DNA from: Reddybacter sp041277045
Lineage (GTDB): Bacteria > Pseudomonadota > Gammaproteobacteria > Pseudomonadales > Porticoccaceae
Direction of reading: 5' to 3'
DNA: 64,000 bases
NCBI GenBank assembly: GCA_041277045.1
Contig: JBGFSY010000003.1
Span: 210,988 to 274,987 of the forward strand
Shown here: one piece after another, positions 9,924-19,016 of the stretch
How the letters are laid out: each line of letters begins with the position of its first letter
Position numbering within the stretch: the stretch's first letter is position 1
The notes under the pieces: generated by a model
What the model saw: only the letters and a program-made list of their open reading frames with translations
Databases searched by the model: none
Told to the model about the DNA's origin: nothing
Program-made: the position numbers and the translations under genes

Positions 9924-10853
9924 ATGACGGCGAATACGATGGCGAAAATCACCCCAGAACTGGTCGACCACCTGTATAGCGTACGCGACTACATCCGTTT
10001 TGGCGCCAGTCGTTTTAACGAAGCGGCGTTGTATTTTGGCCACGGCAGCGATAATGCCTGGGATGACGCCTTGGCGCTGGTGCTTCACGCCTTGCATTTG
10101 GGTCAGCAAGGCCGTGAGCAAATACTCGATGCGCGTCTGACACCCGGTGAGGGCAGGGCGATATTGGCGCTGTTTATTCGCCGCATTGAGGGTCGCATAC
10201 CGGTACCTTATTTAACCGGGGAGGCCTGGTTTGCCGGTCTTAAATTTAAGGTCGATGAAAGAGTGCTGATCCCGCGCTCACCCATTGCCGAGTTGATAGA
10301 GGCGGGTTTTTCACCCTGGCTGGCGGACGAGCCTGCGGCGATTCTCGATCTTTGTACCGGCGGTGGTTGCATTGGTATCGGCTGTGCCTATGCCTTTCCC
10401 GCTGTGCAGGTGGTGCTCAGTGATATTTCTGCCGCTGCCCTGGTGGTTGCCGGTGAGAACATTGTGCAGCATGAGCTGGCCTCGCGAGTGACAGCGGTGG
10501 AGTCCGATCTGTTTACAGGTATTGATCAACGCTTTGATCTTATCGTCTCCAACCCGCCCTATGTCGATGCGGTGGACTACGTGGCAATGCCCCCGGAGTA
10601 TCATCGAGAACCCGCACTGGCGCTTGAGTCGGGAAATGATGGCCTCGACTTTACCCGACGACTGTTGCGTGAAGCGGCTGCCTACCTTAATGAAAACGGT
10701 GTGCTGGTGGTTGAAGTTGGCAATAGCGCCGTGCATCTGGAAGACGCCTTCCCCGATGTGCCCTTCACCTGGTTAGAGTTTGAGCGTGGTGGCTACGGCG
10801 TTTTCGTCCTCACGCGGGCAGAGTTGGTTGCCCATGCTACAAATTTTGCCTAA
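9924..10853 (+). CDS. prmB: Ribosomal protein L3 glutamine methyltransferase
   Basis: This class I SAM methyltransferase of about 309 residues has the HemK/PrmB layout. An N-terminal helical domain is followed by PYLTGEAWFAGL near residue 100, the SAM loop ILDLCTGGGCIGI near 140, and the glutamine-binding NPPYVDA near 205. PrmB methylates a glutamine of ribosomal protein L3. The PrmB assignment over PrmC rests on overall resemblance and on the position just before aroC, a common arrangement in this group. The ATG at 9924 is preferred; an ATG at 9939 and a TTG at 9906 are in frame too. Confidence 0.92.
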   Translation: MTANTMAKITPELVDHLYSVRDYIRFGASRFNEAALYFGHGSDNAWDDALALVLHALHLGQQGREQILDARLTPGEGRAILALFIRRIEGRIPVPYLTGEAWFAGLKFKVDERVLIPRSPIAELIEAGFSPWLADEPAAILDLCTGGGCIGIGCAYAFPAVQVVLSDISAAALVVAGENIVQHELASRVTAVESDLFTGIDQRFDLIVSNPPYVDAVDYVAMPPEYHREPALALESGNDGLDFTRRLLREAAAYLNENGVLVVEVGNSAVHLEDAFPDVPFTWLEFERGGYGVFVLTRAELVAHATNFA

Positions 10854-10931
10854 GCGCCAAGCCCCATTTTGTAGACGCTGGGTTTATAATAGCTACGCAA
10901 TTTTCACGCACTAAATAACTTGGAGTTACCC

Positions 10932-12047
10932 TTGCCGGGCAATACTTTTGGAAAACTGTTTACCGTTACCACCTTTGGCGAGAGTCACGGGCCTGCTCTG
11001 GGCTGCATTATTGATGGTTGCCCCCCGGGCTTGTCGATTTGTGAAGCCGACTTACAGGTTGACCTCGACCGACGCAAACCCGGTCAGTCGCGCTATACCA
11101 CTCAGCGGCGTGAGGCTGACCAGGTGCGCATACTGTCCGGCGTTTTCGAGGGTAAGACTACGGGCACCTCTATTGGCCTATTGATTGAAAATACCGATCA
11201 ACGCTCCAAAGATTACGGCGACATTAAAGACATGTTCCGCCCGGCCCACGCCGATTACAGCTATTTTCAAAAGTACGGCGTGCGCGATTATCGCGGCGGC
11301 GGTCGCTCATCCGCTCGCGAAACGGCGATGCGTGTCGCCGCTGGCGGCATCGCTAAAAAATACCTGGCCGAGACCCTGGGCATTAGCGTGCGCGGTTACT
11401 TAAGCCAGCTCGGCCCCATCACTATCGACAAGGTCGACTGGGATGAAGTCGACAACAACCCCTTCTTTTGCCCCGATGCCGACAAGGTTGAGGAAATGGC
11501 AGCCTATATGCGGGCCCTTTCAAAAGAGGGTAATTCCATCGGCGCCAAACTCACTGTTGTTGCAGAGGGTGTGTCACCGGGTTTAGGTGAGCCAGTATTT
11601 GATCGACTCGATGCCGATATTGCCGGTGCTTTAATGGGCATCAATGCGGTTAAGGGTGTGGAGATTGGTGACGGCTTTGCCAGCGTCGAACAAAAAGGTA
11701 CCGAGCACCGCGATGAGATGAGCCCCGAGGGCTTTTTGTCGAATCATGCCGGCGGCATTGTTGGCGGCATCGCCACTGGGCAGCGTATTGTTGCTCACCT
11801 CGCGCTAAAGCCGACCTCCAGCATTCGCTTGCCGGGGCAGTCGGTGAATGTGCGCGGCGAGTCGGTTGAGGTTTCAACCACCGGACGCCACGACCCCTGC
11901 GTTGGCATTCGCGCCACGCCTATTGCTGAAGCTATGCTGGCACTGGTGTTGATGGACCATGCTCTGCGCCATCGTGGGCAGAATCAGGATGTCGATAGCC
12001 AGCTCAAGCCATTGCCGCCTGAAGTTGATCCTGGGGTTTGCGAGTAA
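10932..12047 (+). CDS. aroC: Chorismate synthase
   Basis: The enzyme uses reduced FMN to convert EPSP to chorismate, the last common step of aromatic amino acid synthesis. Signatures are GESHGPALGCIIDG at the start, RPAHADYSY and YGVRDYRGGGRSSARE in the middle, and RHDPCVGIRATPIAEAM near the C-terminus. I place the start at the TTG at 10932, giving MPGNTFGKLF, because the family begins at this point and GGAG lies about seven bases upstream. An earlier in-frame TTG at 10920 overlaps that ribosome site. Length is about 371 residues, normal for the family. Confidence 0.95.
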   Translation: MPGNTFGKLFTVTTFGESHGPALGCIIDGCPPGLSICEADLQVDLDRRKPGQSRYTTQRREADQVRILSGVFEGKTTGTSIGLLIENTDQRSKDYGDIKDMFRPAHADYSYFQKYGVRDYRGGGRSSARETAMRVAAGGIAKKYLAETLGISVRGYLSQLGPITIDKVDWDEVDNNPFFCPDADKVEEMAAYMRALSKEGNSIGAKLTVVAEGVSPGLGEPVFDRLDADIAGALMGINAVKGVEIGDGFASVEQKGTEHRDEMSPEGFLSNHAGGIVGGIATGQRIVAHLALKPTSSIRLPGQSVNVRGESVEVSTTGRHDPCVGIRATPIAEAMLALVLMDHALRHRGQNQDVDSQLKPLPPEVDPGVCE

Positions 12048-13256
12048 TTGTCGACAGCCAAAGGTTCGCCGGGATCGTCACCAGAGCAAAGTAATCTAGC
12101 ACTACCGTACTGGCGGCTTTCCGGGTTTTATTTTTTCTATTTTGCCCTGCTGGGTGGCATGTATCCTTACTGGCCGTTGTATTTACAGCACCTGGGTTTT
12201 ACCCCTGAGCGAATAGGGCTGCTATTAGCAGTGCCGATGATCACCAAATTGATCGCACCCAATCTCTGGGCCTGGCTGGGTGATGTTACTGGCCGCCGTT
12301 TGACGATTCTTCGCCTCGGCTCCTTTCTCGGTTTATTGTGTTTTTTAGGCATCACCATCAACCAGAGTTTTTACTGGTTGGCCGTCGTCATCGGCGGCTA
12401 TAGCTTTTTCTGGAATGCCATTCTGCCCCAGTACGAAGTGATCACCCTGGGCTTTTTAAAAGATAAACCCGAGCGCTATAGCCTGGTGCGGGTATGGGGC
12501 TCGATCGGTTTTATTCTCGCGGTGCTCGGTGGCGGCTATTATTTCGAGCACCTCAGTATTGAACTTTTCCCCTGGGTGGGTATTGGTCTGTTGGCCTGTA
12601 TTTTTATTAGTAGTTTATTAATCCCCCCGTCGAGTGAAGAGGTGCGTGAGCACAAGCGTGAAAGCCTTTGGCAGATAGTGCGTCAGCCAACGGTGATTGC
12701 CTTCTTAATTGCCGGTACTTTGCTGCAAATGGCCCACGGCGCTTACTACAGTTTTTTTAGTATTTATCTTGAAGAAATGGGTTTTTCCCGTACCGCCATC
12801 GGCTTCTTATGGTCCATCGGTGTGGTCGCTGAAGTCTTTATTTTTATGGTAATGCACACACTTTTACTCAAGCTCGGCGTGCGCTTTGTGCTTATCGCCA
12901 GCCTGCTACTGGCGGCGCTGCGCTGGTACATGATTGGCAATGGCAGTGAGTGGCTGTGGCTGCTGATACTCGCCCAATGTTTACATGCCTTTACCTTTGG
13001 TACCTTTCACGCGGCGTCGATAGAATCCATACGTCGTCTGTTTAAGGGAGGCACGCAGGCGGGCGGGCAGGCGCTGTACGGGGCAATTAGCTTTGGTATT
13101 GGCGGTGCTAGCGGTTCTTATTTAGCCGGTCATTTTTGGGAGCAGGGTGCGACACAAATATTTAATGTCGCCTCGGGACTTTGCCTCTTGGCTGCCTTAG
13201 TGGCCTGGTATGGCTTCCGAGATCCACGCTTACATCGTAGTGTTAGTGGTGCGTAA
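12048..13256 (+). CDS. MFS transporter, HcaT/nucleoside-symporter-like
   Basis: This 402-residue membrane protein has about twelve hydrophobic segments. It opens with the LSGFYFFYFALLGGMYPYWP pattern seen in the MFS_1_like group that includes the 3-phenylpropionate permease HcaT. The loop between helices 2 and 3 carries the usual Asp-Arg type motif in a reduced form (WLGDVTGRR). The reading frame begins with a TTG immediately after the aroC stop, so the two are probably cotranscribed; no clear ribosome site marks it, and the true start could lie a few codons later. The substrate is unknown. Confidence 0.85.
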   Translation: MSTAKGSPGSSPEQSNLALPYWRLSGFYFFYFALLGGMYPYWPLYLQHLGFTPERIGLLLAVPMITKLIAPNLWAWLGDVTGRRLTILRLGSFLGLLCFLGITINQSFYWLAVVIGGYSFFWNAILPQYEVITLGFLKDKPERYSLVRVWGSIGFILAVLGGGYYFEHLSIELFPWVGIGLLACIFISSLLIPPSSEEVREHKRESLWQIVRQPTVIAFLIAGTLLQMAHGAYYSFFSIYLEEMGFSRTAIGFLWSIGVVAEVFIFMVMHTLLLKLGVRFVLIASLLLAALRWYMIGNGSEWLWLLILAQCLHAFTFGTFHAASIESIRRLFKGGTQAGGQALYGAISFGIGGASGSYLAGHFWEQGATQIFNVASGLCLLAALVAWYGFRDPRLHRSVSGA

Positions 13257-13300
13257 ATAATTGTGCCGTCTTTATATTTCAAGCTGTTGGAGAATCATTG

Positions 13301-13789
13301 ATGAAACGACTGAGGCCCTTATTTTTTATCTTGGTTTTTATTTTTAGCACACTGCCAGTGTTGGCGGAAAATGCGGGCACCTCGGTCGATAAGCGCGAGG
13401 TGCTGGCACTCACACCCATGCAGCGGGAACACGTGCTCGGTGAAATGCGCGCTTTGTTATCAGGGGTGCAGAATATTCTTGGCGCATTGGCTGAAAATGA
13501 TATGAAGGCCGTCGCCGAAATTGCCCGCCCACTGGGTCGTAGTATGGCGGGTAAGGCAGAAGATCATCTCAAGGGTGTATTGCCCAAGTACTTCATGCAG
13601 TTGGGTATGGATGTGCATCATGATTTTGACCGCATAGCCACGCTTGCAGAGTCGGGTGCTGATAGTAAAGCCGTGCTGCGTGAATTAAGTCGCTCAATGA
13701 AGAAGTGCCAAGCCTGCCATGCACACTATCAAATCTACCCTTTGAAAAGCAGTGGTAGGGAAGGGAAAAGCTCACATCAAGGCCATTGA
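13301..13789 (+). CDS. Cytochrome c'-like periplasmic heme protein
   Basis: The 162-residue protein starts with a clear signal peptide (cleavage expected after VLAE or VLA). It then has helical segments and a single c-type heme motif, CQACH, near residue 147, close to the C-terminus as in cytochromes c' and c556. A functional four-helix-bundle cytochrome would be periplasmic and may bind NO or carry electrons. The ATG at 13301 has GGAG eight bases upstream. It could belong to a related CXXCH family outside cytochrome c' proper; this cannot be decided by eye. Confidence 0.75.
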   Translation: MKRLRPLFFILVFIFSTLPVLAENAGTSVDKREVLALTPMQREHVLGEMRALLSGVQNILGALAENDMKAVAEIARPLGRSMAGKAEDHLKGVLPKYFMQLGMDVHHDFDRIATLAESGADSKAVLRELSRSMKKCQACHAHYQIYPLKSSGREGKSSHQGH

Positions 13790-13818
13790 GGGATGGGAGC
13801 CGTCTCTAACTTAGAGGT

Positions 13819-14394
13819 TCAGTTGCTACAGCGGCTTAAGGTGTTTTCATCGCGGTGATTAAAAATCTTGCCGTAGATATCGAGTACCGTTGTCTCTTTG
13901 TAACGCAATGTTGTGGCTTCGATATTTATCTGATGTTCAAAGCCGATGGTTTTTGCCTTGTCACGCATAAAGGGCGACTGAATAATTGACCAGTCGGGGT
14001 CGTCAATTTTAGCGCCAACCTTTAGCTCAACACTTTCTTTTGATGCGGGATTAGCCGTGTAACTACCCCCTGCGAGAATGCCCACGGCGCGGGGTACGAA
14101 CAGGGAGTGCATAATAACGTTCTGTGCGGCATCCCACATCCAGTAGCCGGCTTCATCATGAAATACGGCGTCGTCACTAAGCCGCTTCACCACCTGATGG
14201 TAGCGTAATACAGCCAAGATCTGCTGTCCGGCATTAGTGACGGTGCCCGCCTCTGTAAAGTCTAGTGTTTCGTAATAGGGCGTGCTTTTTCCCCCATCCG
14301 GCTCAGGTGCAAGGTCGGTACCTTTTTTGCCCTCCCAGTGACCAATCAGTGGTTGAAGTGGGCCGTAGTCAATTTCATTGCCGTTATCACTCAT
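13819..14394 (-). CDS. Nitrobindin-like heme-binding beta-barrel protein
   Basis: The 191-residue protein has the IGHWEGKKGTD opening and alternating strand pattern of the FABP-like, THAP4/nitrobindin heme-binding family. Known members are small cytosolic beta-barrels that bind ferric heme and react with NO or peroxynitrite. The usual C-terminal His ligand is not obvious: the tail ends NHRDENTLSRCSN, and the only nearby His is in NHRDEN. The start ATG is followed by MSDNGNEIDYGPLQPL. It is convergent with the cytochrome gene and divergent from the methyltransferase. Confidence 0.7.
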   Translation of the reverse strand: MSDNGNEIDYGPLQPLIGHWEGKKGTDLAPEPDGGKSTPYYETLDFTEAGTVTNAGQQILAVLRYHQVVKRLSDDAVFHDEAGYWMWDAAQNVIMHSLFVPRAVGILAGGSYTANPASKESVELKVGAKIDDPDWSIIQSPFMRDKAKTIGFEHQINIEATTLRYKETTVLDIYGKIFNHRDENTLSRCSN

Positions 14395-14609
14395 GGTTTG
14401 TCGGCGCCCTGATTTGTGGGTAAGTTTTTATTGTAGAACCTATTTTCAGTCTAGAATTGATTCCGGGCAAAAATAAAATGATTGGAGATTGCAGTGCTAG
14501 AATATCCCTCAAACAACGTATTCGTTGCTCAATAATTGACGGTTCAAGGATGTCCGTATTCAAAAAACAAGCGCAGCCTGTAATACAAGGTTTTTGAGAG
14601 GGTAAGATA

Positions 14610-15467
14610 ATGACAGATCAACCCAACGCGGGAATGGCTGAATTCTGGAACGGCAACGGTGGCAAAAACTGGGTCAGCCGGGCGGCGAGACTTGAGGCCA
14701 GCTTAAGACCTTTTGGTCAGCAGGCAATGGCTGCCGGGGCCATTGAGGCAGGGCAACGAATTCTAGATATTGGTTTTGGTTGTGGCGACAGTAGCATTGA
14801 AATGGCCGGCAAAGTGGGGCCCCAGGGGCAGGTACATGGGGTAGATATTTCTGTTGCCATGGTTGAGGCGGCAGAAAATAAAGCGGCAAAAAAAGGTGTT
14901 GCCAACGCCTCCTTTGAATGTGCCGATGCACAGACAAAGACCTTTACCAGCAATAGCTACGATCTGGTTTTTTCTCGTTTTGGTGTGATGTTTTTTGACG
15001 ATCCCATTGCGGCCTTCAAAAATATTTACTCGTCCCTAAAGCCGGGCGGCCAGCTCGCCTTTATTTGCTGGGCTCCGCGTGACCAAAATGCCTGGGTGGG
15101 TTTGCCATTACAGGTCGTTGCCAAACACCTGGCTTTGCCTGCACCACCGGGTAGTGATGAACCGGGGCCTTTTTCGCTCAGTGAAGAGCCTCGTATTAGT
15201 GGCATTCTTGGCGCAGCGGGCTTTACCAATATTGCCGTCGATTTATTTCAAACACCCTTTGTCTTGGGTGAGCATGTTGGCGAGGCGCTGAGTTTTCTTA
15301 TGGAGTTGTCGCCGTCGGGTGGCGCCATCAATAACGCAGAAGCGGATGAACCTACCCGGGCACGGATTGCCCTTGATATGGCGGAGTTGCTTAAATCATA
15401 CGAGAGCGACAAGGGCGTTAGTATGAATGCAGCGGCCTTACTGGTTACTGCGCACAAGGCAGTTTAA
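14610..15467 (+). CDS. SAM-dependent class I methyltransferase
   Basis: A 285-residue methyltransferase. Motif I is ILDIGFGCGDSS near residue 50, an acidic residue follows in GVDIS, and the post-motif FSRFGVMFFDDP is at about 125, as in UbiE/COQ5-like and small-molecule enzymes. The substrate is unknown. A ribosome site (GAGAGGGTAAG) precedes the ATG. It is followed 46 bases later by a GST-family gene on the same strand, so both are probably one unit. Confidence 0.85.
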   Translation: MTDQPNAGMAEFWNGNGGKNWVSRAARLEASLRPFGQQAMAAGAIEAGQRILDIGFGCGDSSIEMAGKVGPQGQVHGVDISVAMVEAAENKAAKKGVANASFECADAQTKTFTSNSYDLVFSRFGVMFFDDPIAAFKNIYSSLKPGGQLAFICWAPRDQNAWVGLPLQVVAKHLALPAPPGSDEPGPFSLSEEPRISGILGAAGFTNIAVDLFQTPFVLGEHVGEALSFLMELSPSGGAINNAEADEPTRARIALDMAELLKSYESDKGVSMNAAALLVTAHKAV

Positions 15468-15513
15468 AGTAGTCGATAAGATCTAAAATTTTAATAATAA
15501 AGGGGGTAACAAA

Positions 15514-16413
15514 ATGAATGAATCCACAACGAAGGACACTCAAAATAATCAACCCTCGGGCTATACACCGCCCAAGGTCTGGACATGGGACGCCGAAAGC
15601 GGTGGACGTTGGGCGAGCATTAATCGACCCATAGCGGGCTCCACCCATGAAAAGCCTCTACCCGTAGGGCAACAGCCGATACAGCTTTATTCCCTTGGCA
15701 CGCCGAACGGCGTAAAAGTGACGGTGATGTTGGAGGAGTTGCTGGCCCTGGGTAAGACTGGGGTTGAATACGATGCCTTTTTAATTGACATCAGCGAGGG
15801 TGAACAATTTGGTAGTGGCTTTGTTGAAGTGAACCCAAATTCTAAAATTCCCGCCATGGTCGATCAAAGTACAGGGCTGCCAACGCGAATTTTTGAATCC
15901 GGTGCCATGCTGCTGTATTTGGCGGAAAAGTTTGACGCTCTATTGCCCTCAGATCCGGCAAATCGAGCGGAATGTTTGTCGTGGCTATTTTGGCAAATGG
16001 GCAGCGCCCCTTATTTGGGAGGCGGCTTCGGCCATTTTTACGCCTATGCCCCGATCAAAATTGAATACAGTATTGACCGCTATGCCATGGAGGTAAAGCG
16101 TCAACTGGATGTGCTCGATCATCATTTGTCGGATAAAGAATATATGTGTGGTGATGATTACACCATCGCCGATATTGCCATTTGGCCCTGGTATGGCCTA
16201 CTGGTAGTGGACGGTATTTATGACGCCTGTGAATTTCTCAGTACAGATTCTTATATTCATCTTAAGCGATGGGCGGAAAATGTGGCTGCACGAAAGGCCG
16301 TGCAACGTGGAAGAATGGTGAATTGTACCTGGGGGCCTTTAGAGGGCCAGCTTCATGAGCGGCACAATGCCAGTGACTTCGAGAACAAAACTCAGGACAA
16401 GATTGAATCATAG
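15514..16413 (+). CDS. YghU-like glutathione S-transferase family protein
   Basis: This 299-residue protein has the features of YghU-type glutathione-dependent disulfide reductases: a long N-terminal extension (KVWTWDAESGGRWASINRP), then a thioredoxin-fold domain with QLYSLGTPNGVKVTVMLEEL, NPNSKIPAMVD and the glutathione-contacting ESGAM. An all-helical C-terminal domain has GDDYTIADIAIWPWY. E. coli YghU binds two glutathiones and reduces disulfides. The role here is inferred from family only. Ribosome site AAAGGGGG lies just upstream. Confidence 0.88.
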   Translation: MNESTTKDTQNNQPSGYTPPKVWTWDAESGGRWASINRPIAGSTHEKPLPVGQQPIQLYSLGTPNGVKVTVMLEELLALGKTGVEYDAFLIDISEGEQFGSGFVEVNPNSKIPAMVDQSTGLPTRIFESGAMLLYLAEKFDALLPSDPANRAECLSWLFWQMGSAPYLGGGFGHFYAYAPIKIEYSIDRYAMEVKRQLDVLDHHLSDKEYMCGDDYTIADIAIWPWYGLLVVDGIYDACEFLSTDSYIHLKRWAENVAARKAVQRGRMVNCTWGPLEGQLHERHNASDFENKTQDKIES

Positions 16414-16465
16414 AGAGCAGTTTATTTTTTTTCATAAAAGGAAATAACAAGGACTAAAAACGGAA

Positions 16466-17249
16466 ATGACATACATTCTTTATGAAACACCCGAAGACGG
16501 CAAATGCCCAGGACACACAGTTTCTCTACGAATTAAATGCGGCTTTTGATCGCGCCGCCCACGACGGATGATATCCACGTAATTATTCTCGCAGCCAATG
16601 GCAAGCACTTTTCTTCCGGTCACGACCTGGGCGAACAGGATTGGTACGAAAACATGGGTAAGCACGACACAGTAGCGCCCTTGTGTGGCTTTACCTGTGA
16701 AGGTGCCGAAGCACAAATGAGCCGCGAGGAGGAAATCTATCTCGGCTTTAGTGAGCGCTGGTGCAATATTCCCAAGCCGACCATCGCAGCCGTGCAGGGT
16801 AAATGTATTGCCGGCGGCCTGATGCTGGCCTGGCCCTGCGATATTATTATTGCCACGGATGATGCAAGCTTTACCGTCCCCACAGTGAGCTTCGGCGTTA
16901 GTGGTATTGAGCACTTTACCCACTTTTGGGAGGTTGGTGCGCGCAAGGCCAAGGACATGCTATTTACCTCCGATGCCATTCTTGCCGATGACGCCCTGCG
17001 TTTAGGCATGGTCAATCAAGTGGTATCGCGAGATGAACTGGAAGAAGCAACGCGGGTGATGGTACGTAAAATTGCCGCTAAATCGCGCTTTGCCCTTAAG
17101 TTAACGAAAAAGGCCATTAACGCCTGCCAAGATGCTCAGGGCCGTGAGCTGGCCCATATCGACTGGTTGTGAAGCTTTACGATACGCTTTTGGACGCCAG
17201 TAGCTTGCCTGAAGCAACACGAAAGGCGCTCGGTTTGAAGCCTGAATAG
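16466..17249 (+). pseudogene. Enoyl-CoA hydratase/isomerase, degraded
   Basis: Homology continues across three reading frames. From the ATG at 16466 the frame reads MTYILYETPEDG and then lacks the usual ITLNRP segment. The frame from about 16500 reads ANAQDTQFLYELNAAFDRAA and meets a stop after an extra G near 16563-16566. The main body, from GAT at 16567 to 17172, carries NGKHFSSGHDLGE, the oxyanion-hole region AVQGKCIAGGLML and the FGVSG segment. After the stop at 17170-17172 another frame encodes a family-like tail, SSLPEATRKALGL, ending at 17249. At least one deletion, one single-base insertion and a 3' lesion are implied. A shorter protein from an ATG at 16537 is possible but would start abnormally. 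Confidence 0.8.
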
Positions 17250-17465
17250 CTCAAAGGTAACGCTAGATTAAAACCCCAAGTACATAATAATTAACCGGCC
17301 ATATTTTGCAGGTCTTTGCCGGAATAGTACTCTAGTACTTGCATTGTTTAATGCCTTGCTTTGGCCCTGCTACTTAAACCGGCTTGCCGATATGAAAAAA
17401 CTGTTTTATCGTAGGCCAAATATTTGTGCATGGATGTATTGATAATAAATAACGTATGGAGAGTC
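17250..17465. other. Intergenic region without recognised features
   Basis: About 216 AT-rich bases between the broken hydratase and the small gene that follows. I see no RNA gene and no repeat here. Confidence 0.4.
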
Positions 17466-17768
17466 ATGATGAGTCACGTAGCGGTTATAACAGTTAAAAA
17501 TAATAATGCAGTATTTAAAAATAGCAGTATGGATCACTTTGCCAATGGTGTAGAGATAAGTGACGATGGTCATATCGCCAAAATATGGATAGATGATACT
17601 GATGCCGATGTGGCTGTTACAGGGGCTTCAAATGGTGGGGAGCTAAGTATCGCTATTAATACAAACAGTGAGTATGGCGCAGGGCCCTATATACTCGCTA
17701 GCGGCAGTTTTTTTGAGCAAACCAGCATTACAAATTTTAAAGGACTTGTCGCGTTTAACATCACATAA
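17466..17768 (+). CDS. Small protein of unknown function (100 residues)
   Basis: Two adjacent ATG codons (17466 and 17469) follow a GGAGAG ribosome site at good distance, which supports a real gene. The product is acidic and strand-like, with repeated VxIxxDG-type stretches and no Cys, signal peptide or membrane helix. I do not recognise it. It lies 59 bases before the lipoprotein deaminase-like gene on the same strand, so the two are probably cotranscribed, but a functional link is only a guess. Confidence 0.6.
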   Translation: MMSHVAVITVKNNNAVFKNSSMDHFANGVEISDDGHIAKIWIDDTDADVAVTGASNGGELSIAINTNSEYGAGPYILASGSFFEQTSITNFKGLVAFNIT

Positions 17769-17827
17769 GGCTCTGCTCATTGAAAGCAAAATGAATGTTG
17801 GATTTGCATATTAAGGAGAATAGCAAA

Positions 17828-18766
17828 ATGAACCATCTAAAAGCATTGCCAGTTTTACGACTTTTCATAAGTGTATTTTTTGTCTTTACGGTGAGTGGGT
17901 GTGCCAACACATCATCGAGTAAATACTCTGGCGCCGCTGATGTTGAGCAAGCTGTCAGTAAAGAAACGGCTGATATTATTTTACCTCCCGGCTCCCACCC
18001 CAAACAAACCTGCGATACGACTGGCCCAACGGCTTATCAGCCCAGTCTTGCAGAACAGGAGAGGGATCAGCTCTATCAGCTGGTCGCTTATGGCGTAGTT
18101 TATAAAGATTGGCAGACTAAAAGTTGGTCCCAAGATGATAGTGAGCCAGCTCGCGGCTATAACATCGGCTCTATTCTCGTCGATACAAGCAAACCCTTAG
18201 GTCAGCAAATTGTATGCTGGGCTCGCAATAGCGTTATTACTACCGTCAATAGTACCCAGCATGGAGAAGTTCGCTTAATGACAAACTATCTCTCCAACGC
18301 GTCGGTAGCCAGTTTGAAAAACACCTTTAAACTCTATACCACACTGGAGCCTTGTGCCATGTGCGGGGGCATGATGACGCTACAGTCATTGCCGACAACA
18401 CTGTACGGTCAAACTGACCCAGATTTTGGTGACGGCATTCAGCGTTTAGAGGTGAATACCCATGATCATGGTGGGTTTTGTCCTTATCCTCGCGGCGTAT
18501 ACTCCAATGCAAGCTCGCTGGGCATTCGTGCAAAAATTGATAAGGCCTATAAATCCTGGATGAAAGATAATCAGGGACTGACGGCATGGTTAATCACCGA
18601 TGAGGCCAAGGAATTATTCGAAGAGTCCATCAATGAATTGAATAATTGGCAAATACAACATTCAGAAAATACAGTAGTTCTGCAACAAGCCCTGAATTAT
18701 TTAGGGTCAGAAGTGCCTTCTGAATACACTGCGATACCCTATACCGCAGGCTGTTCTGGGCAGTAG
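17828..18766 (+). CDS. Predicted lipoprotein with a cytidine/deoxycytidylate deaminase-type zinc motif
   Basis: The 312-residue protein has a basic N-terminus, a hydrophobic stretch and the lipobox VSGC near residue 25. This predicts export and lipid attachment at the cell envelope. The body contains the deaminase zinc signature: HGE near residue 147 and PCAMC near 174, with LYGQTDPDFG after it, as in the CDA/ADAT fold. Most characterised deaminases of this class work in the cytoplasm on nucleosides, nucleotides or tRNA; an exported one is unusual. HGE replaces the commoner HAE/HVE, but the metal ligands and the Glu are present. The ATG at 17828 has AAGGAG upstream. Substrate unknown. Confidence 0.72.
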   Translation: MNHLKALPVLRLFISVFFVFTVSGCANTSSSKYSGAADVEQAVSKETADIILPPGSHPKQTCDTTGPTAYQPSLAEQERDQLYQLVAYGVVYKDWQTKSWSQDDSEPARGYNIGSILVDTSKPLGQQIVCWARNSVITTVNSTQHGEVRLMTNYLSNASVASLKNTFKLYTTLEPCAMCGGMMTLQSLPTTLYGQTDPDFGDGIQRLEVNTHDHGGFCPYPRGVYSNASSLGIRAKIDKAYKSWMKDNQGLTAWLITDEAKELFEESINELNNWQIQHSENTVVLQQALNYLGSEVPSEYTAIPYTAGCSGQ

Positions 18767-18807
18767 TTACAGGTGGCAAATATTGGCAGGGTAGGTAGAG
18801 CCGCTAT

Positions 18808-18930
18808 CTAGAAACGAACCAGAACTTTCTGACGATGTAAGGTCTGGTAGGAATCGTAGCTGCCATCCGGTCGATCGCCGTGAGGCTGTATTGATGTGTC
18901 TACTTTTGGTGGGTAATTGGGACAGCTAAC
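18808..18930 (-). other. Orphan open 3' coding tail beyond the attC site
   Basis: Immediately after the attC core site on the minus strand, 40 codons stay open and end in a TAG at 18808-18810. The tail reads SYDSYQTLHRQKVLVRF at its end, and no in-frame ATG is present. It may be the 3' end of a gene cut by cassette insertion, or simply chance. I do not recognise the family. Confidence 0.25.
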
Positions 18931-19016
18931 GCCTCAATAATGGGCCGCGTTGCTGCGAAGCAGCGCTTTTAGCGGTCCAGCCAGCTTGCTGGCGAACATT
19001 GATTGACTTGTTAGGC
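18924..19016 (-). repeat. attC integron recombination site
   Basis: Read on the minus strand, a 93-base imperfect palindrome begins with GCCTAAC (R'' box, matching RYYYAAC) and ends with GTTAGCT (R' box, one departure from GTTRRRY). The outer arms pair as GTTAG/CTAAC and ATTGA/TCAAT, with an unpaired spacer (CTT against GGC) and one extra-helical base between CATT and ATTGA. These are the diagnostic features of a folded attC. The centre holds two smaller hairpins. The stop codon of the adjoining gene lies inside the R'' box, as is usual in gene cassettes. Confidence 0.82.

Noticed and set aside
16537..17172. A 211-residue protein from ATG at 16537 as an intact hydratase
   Set aside because: The N-terminal residues are out of frame with the homology, and conserved sequence continues before and after in other frames, so a pseudogene is the better call.
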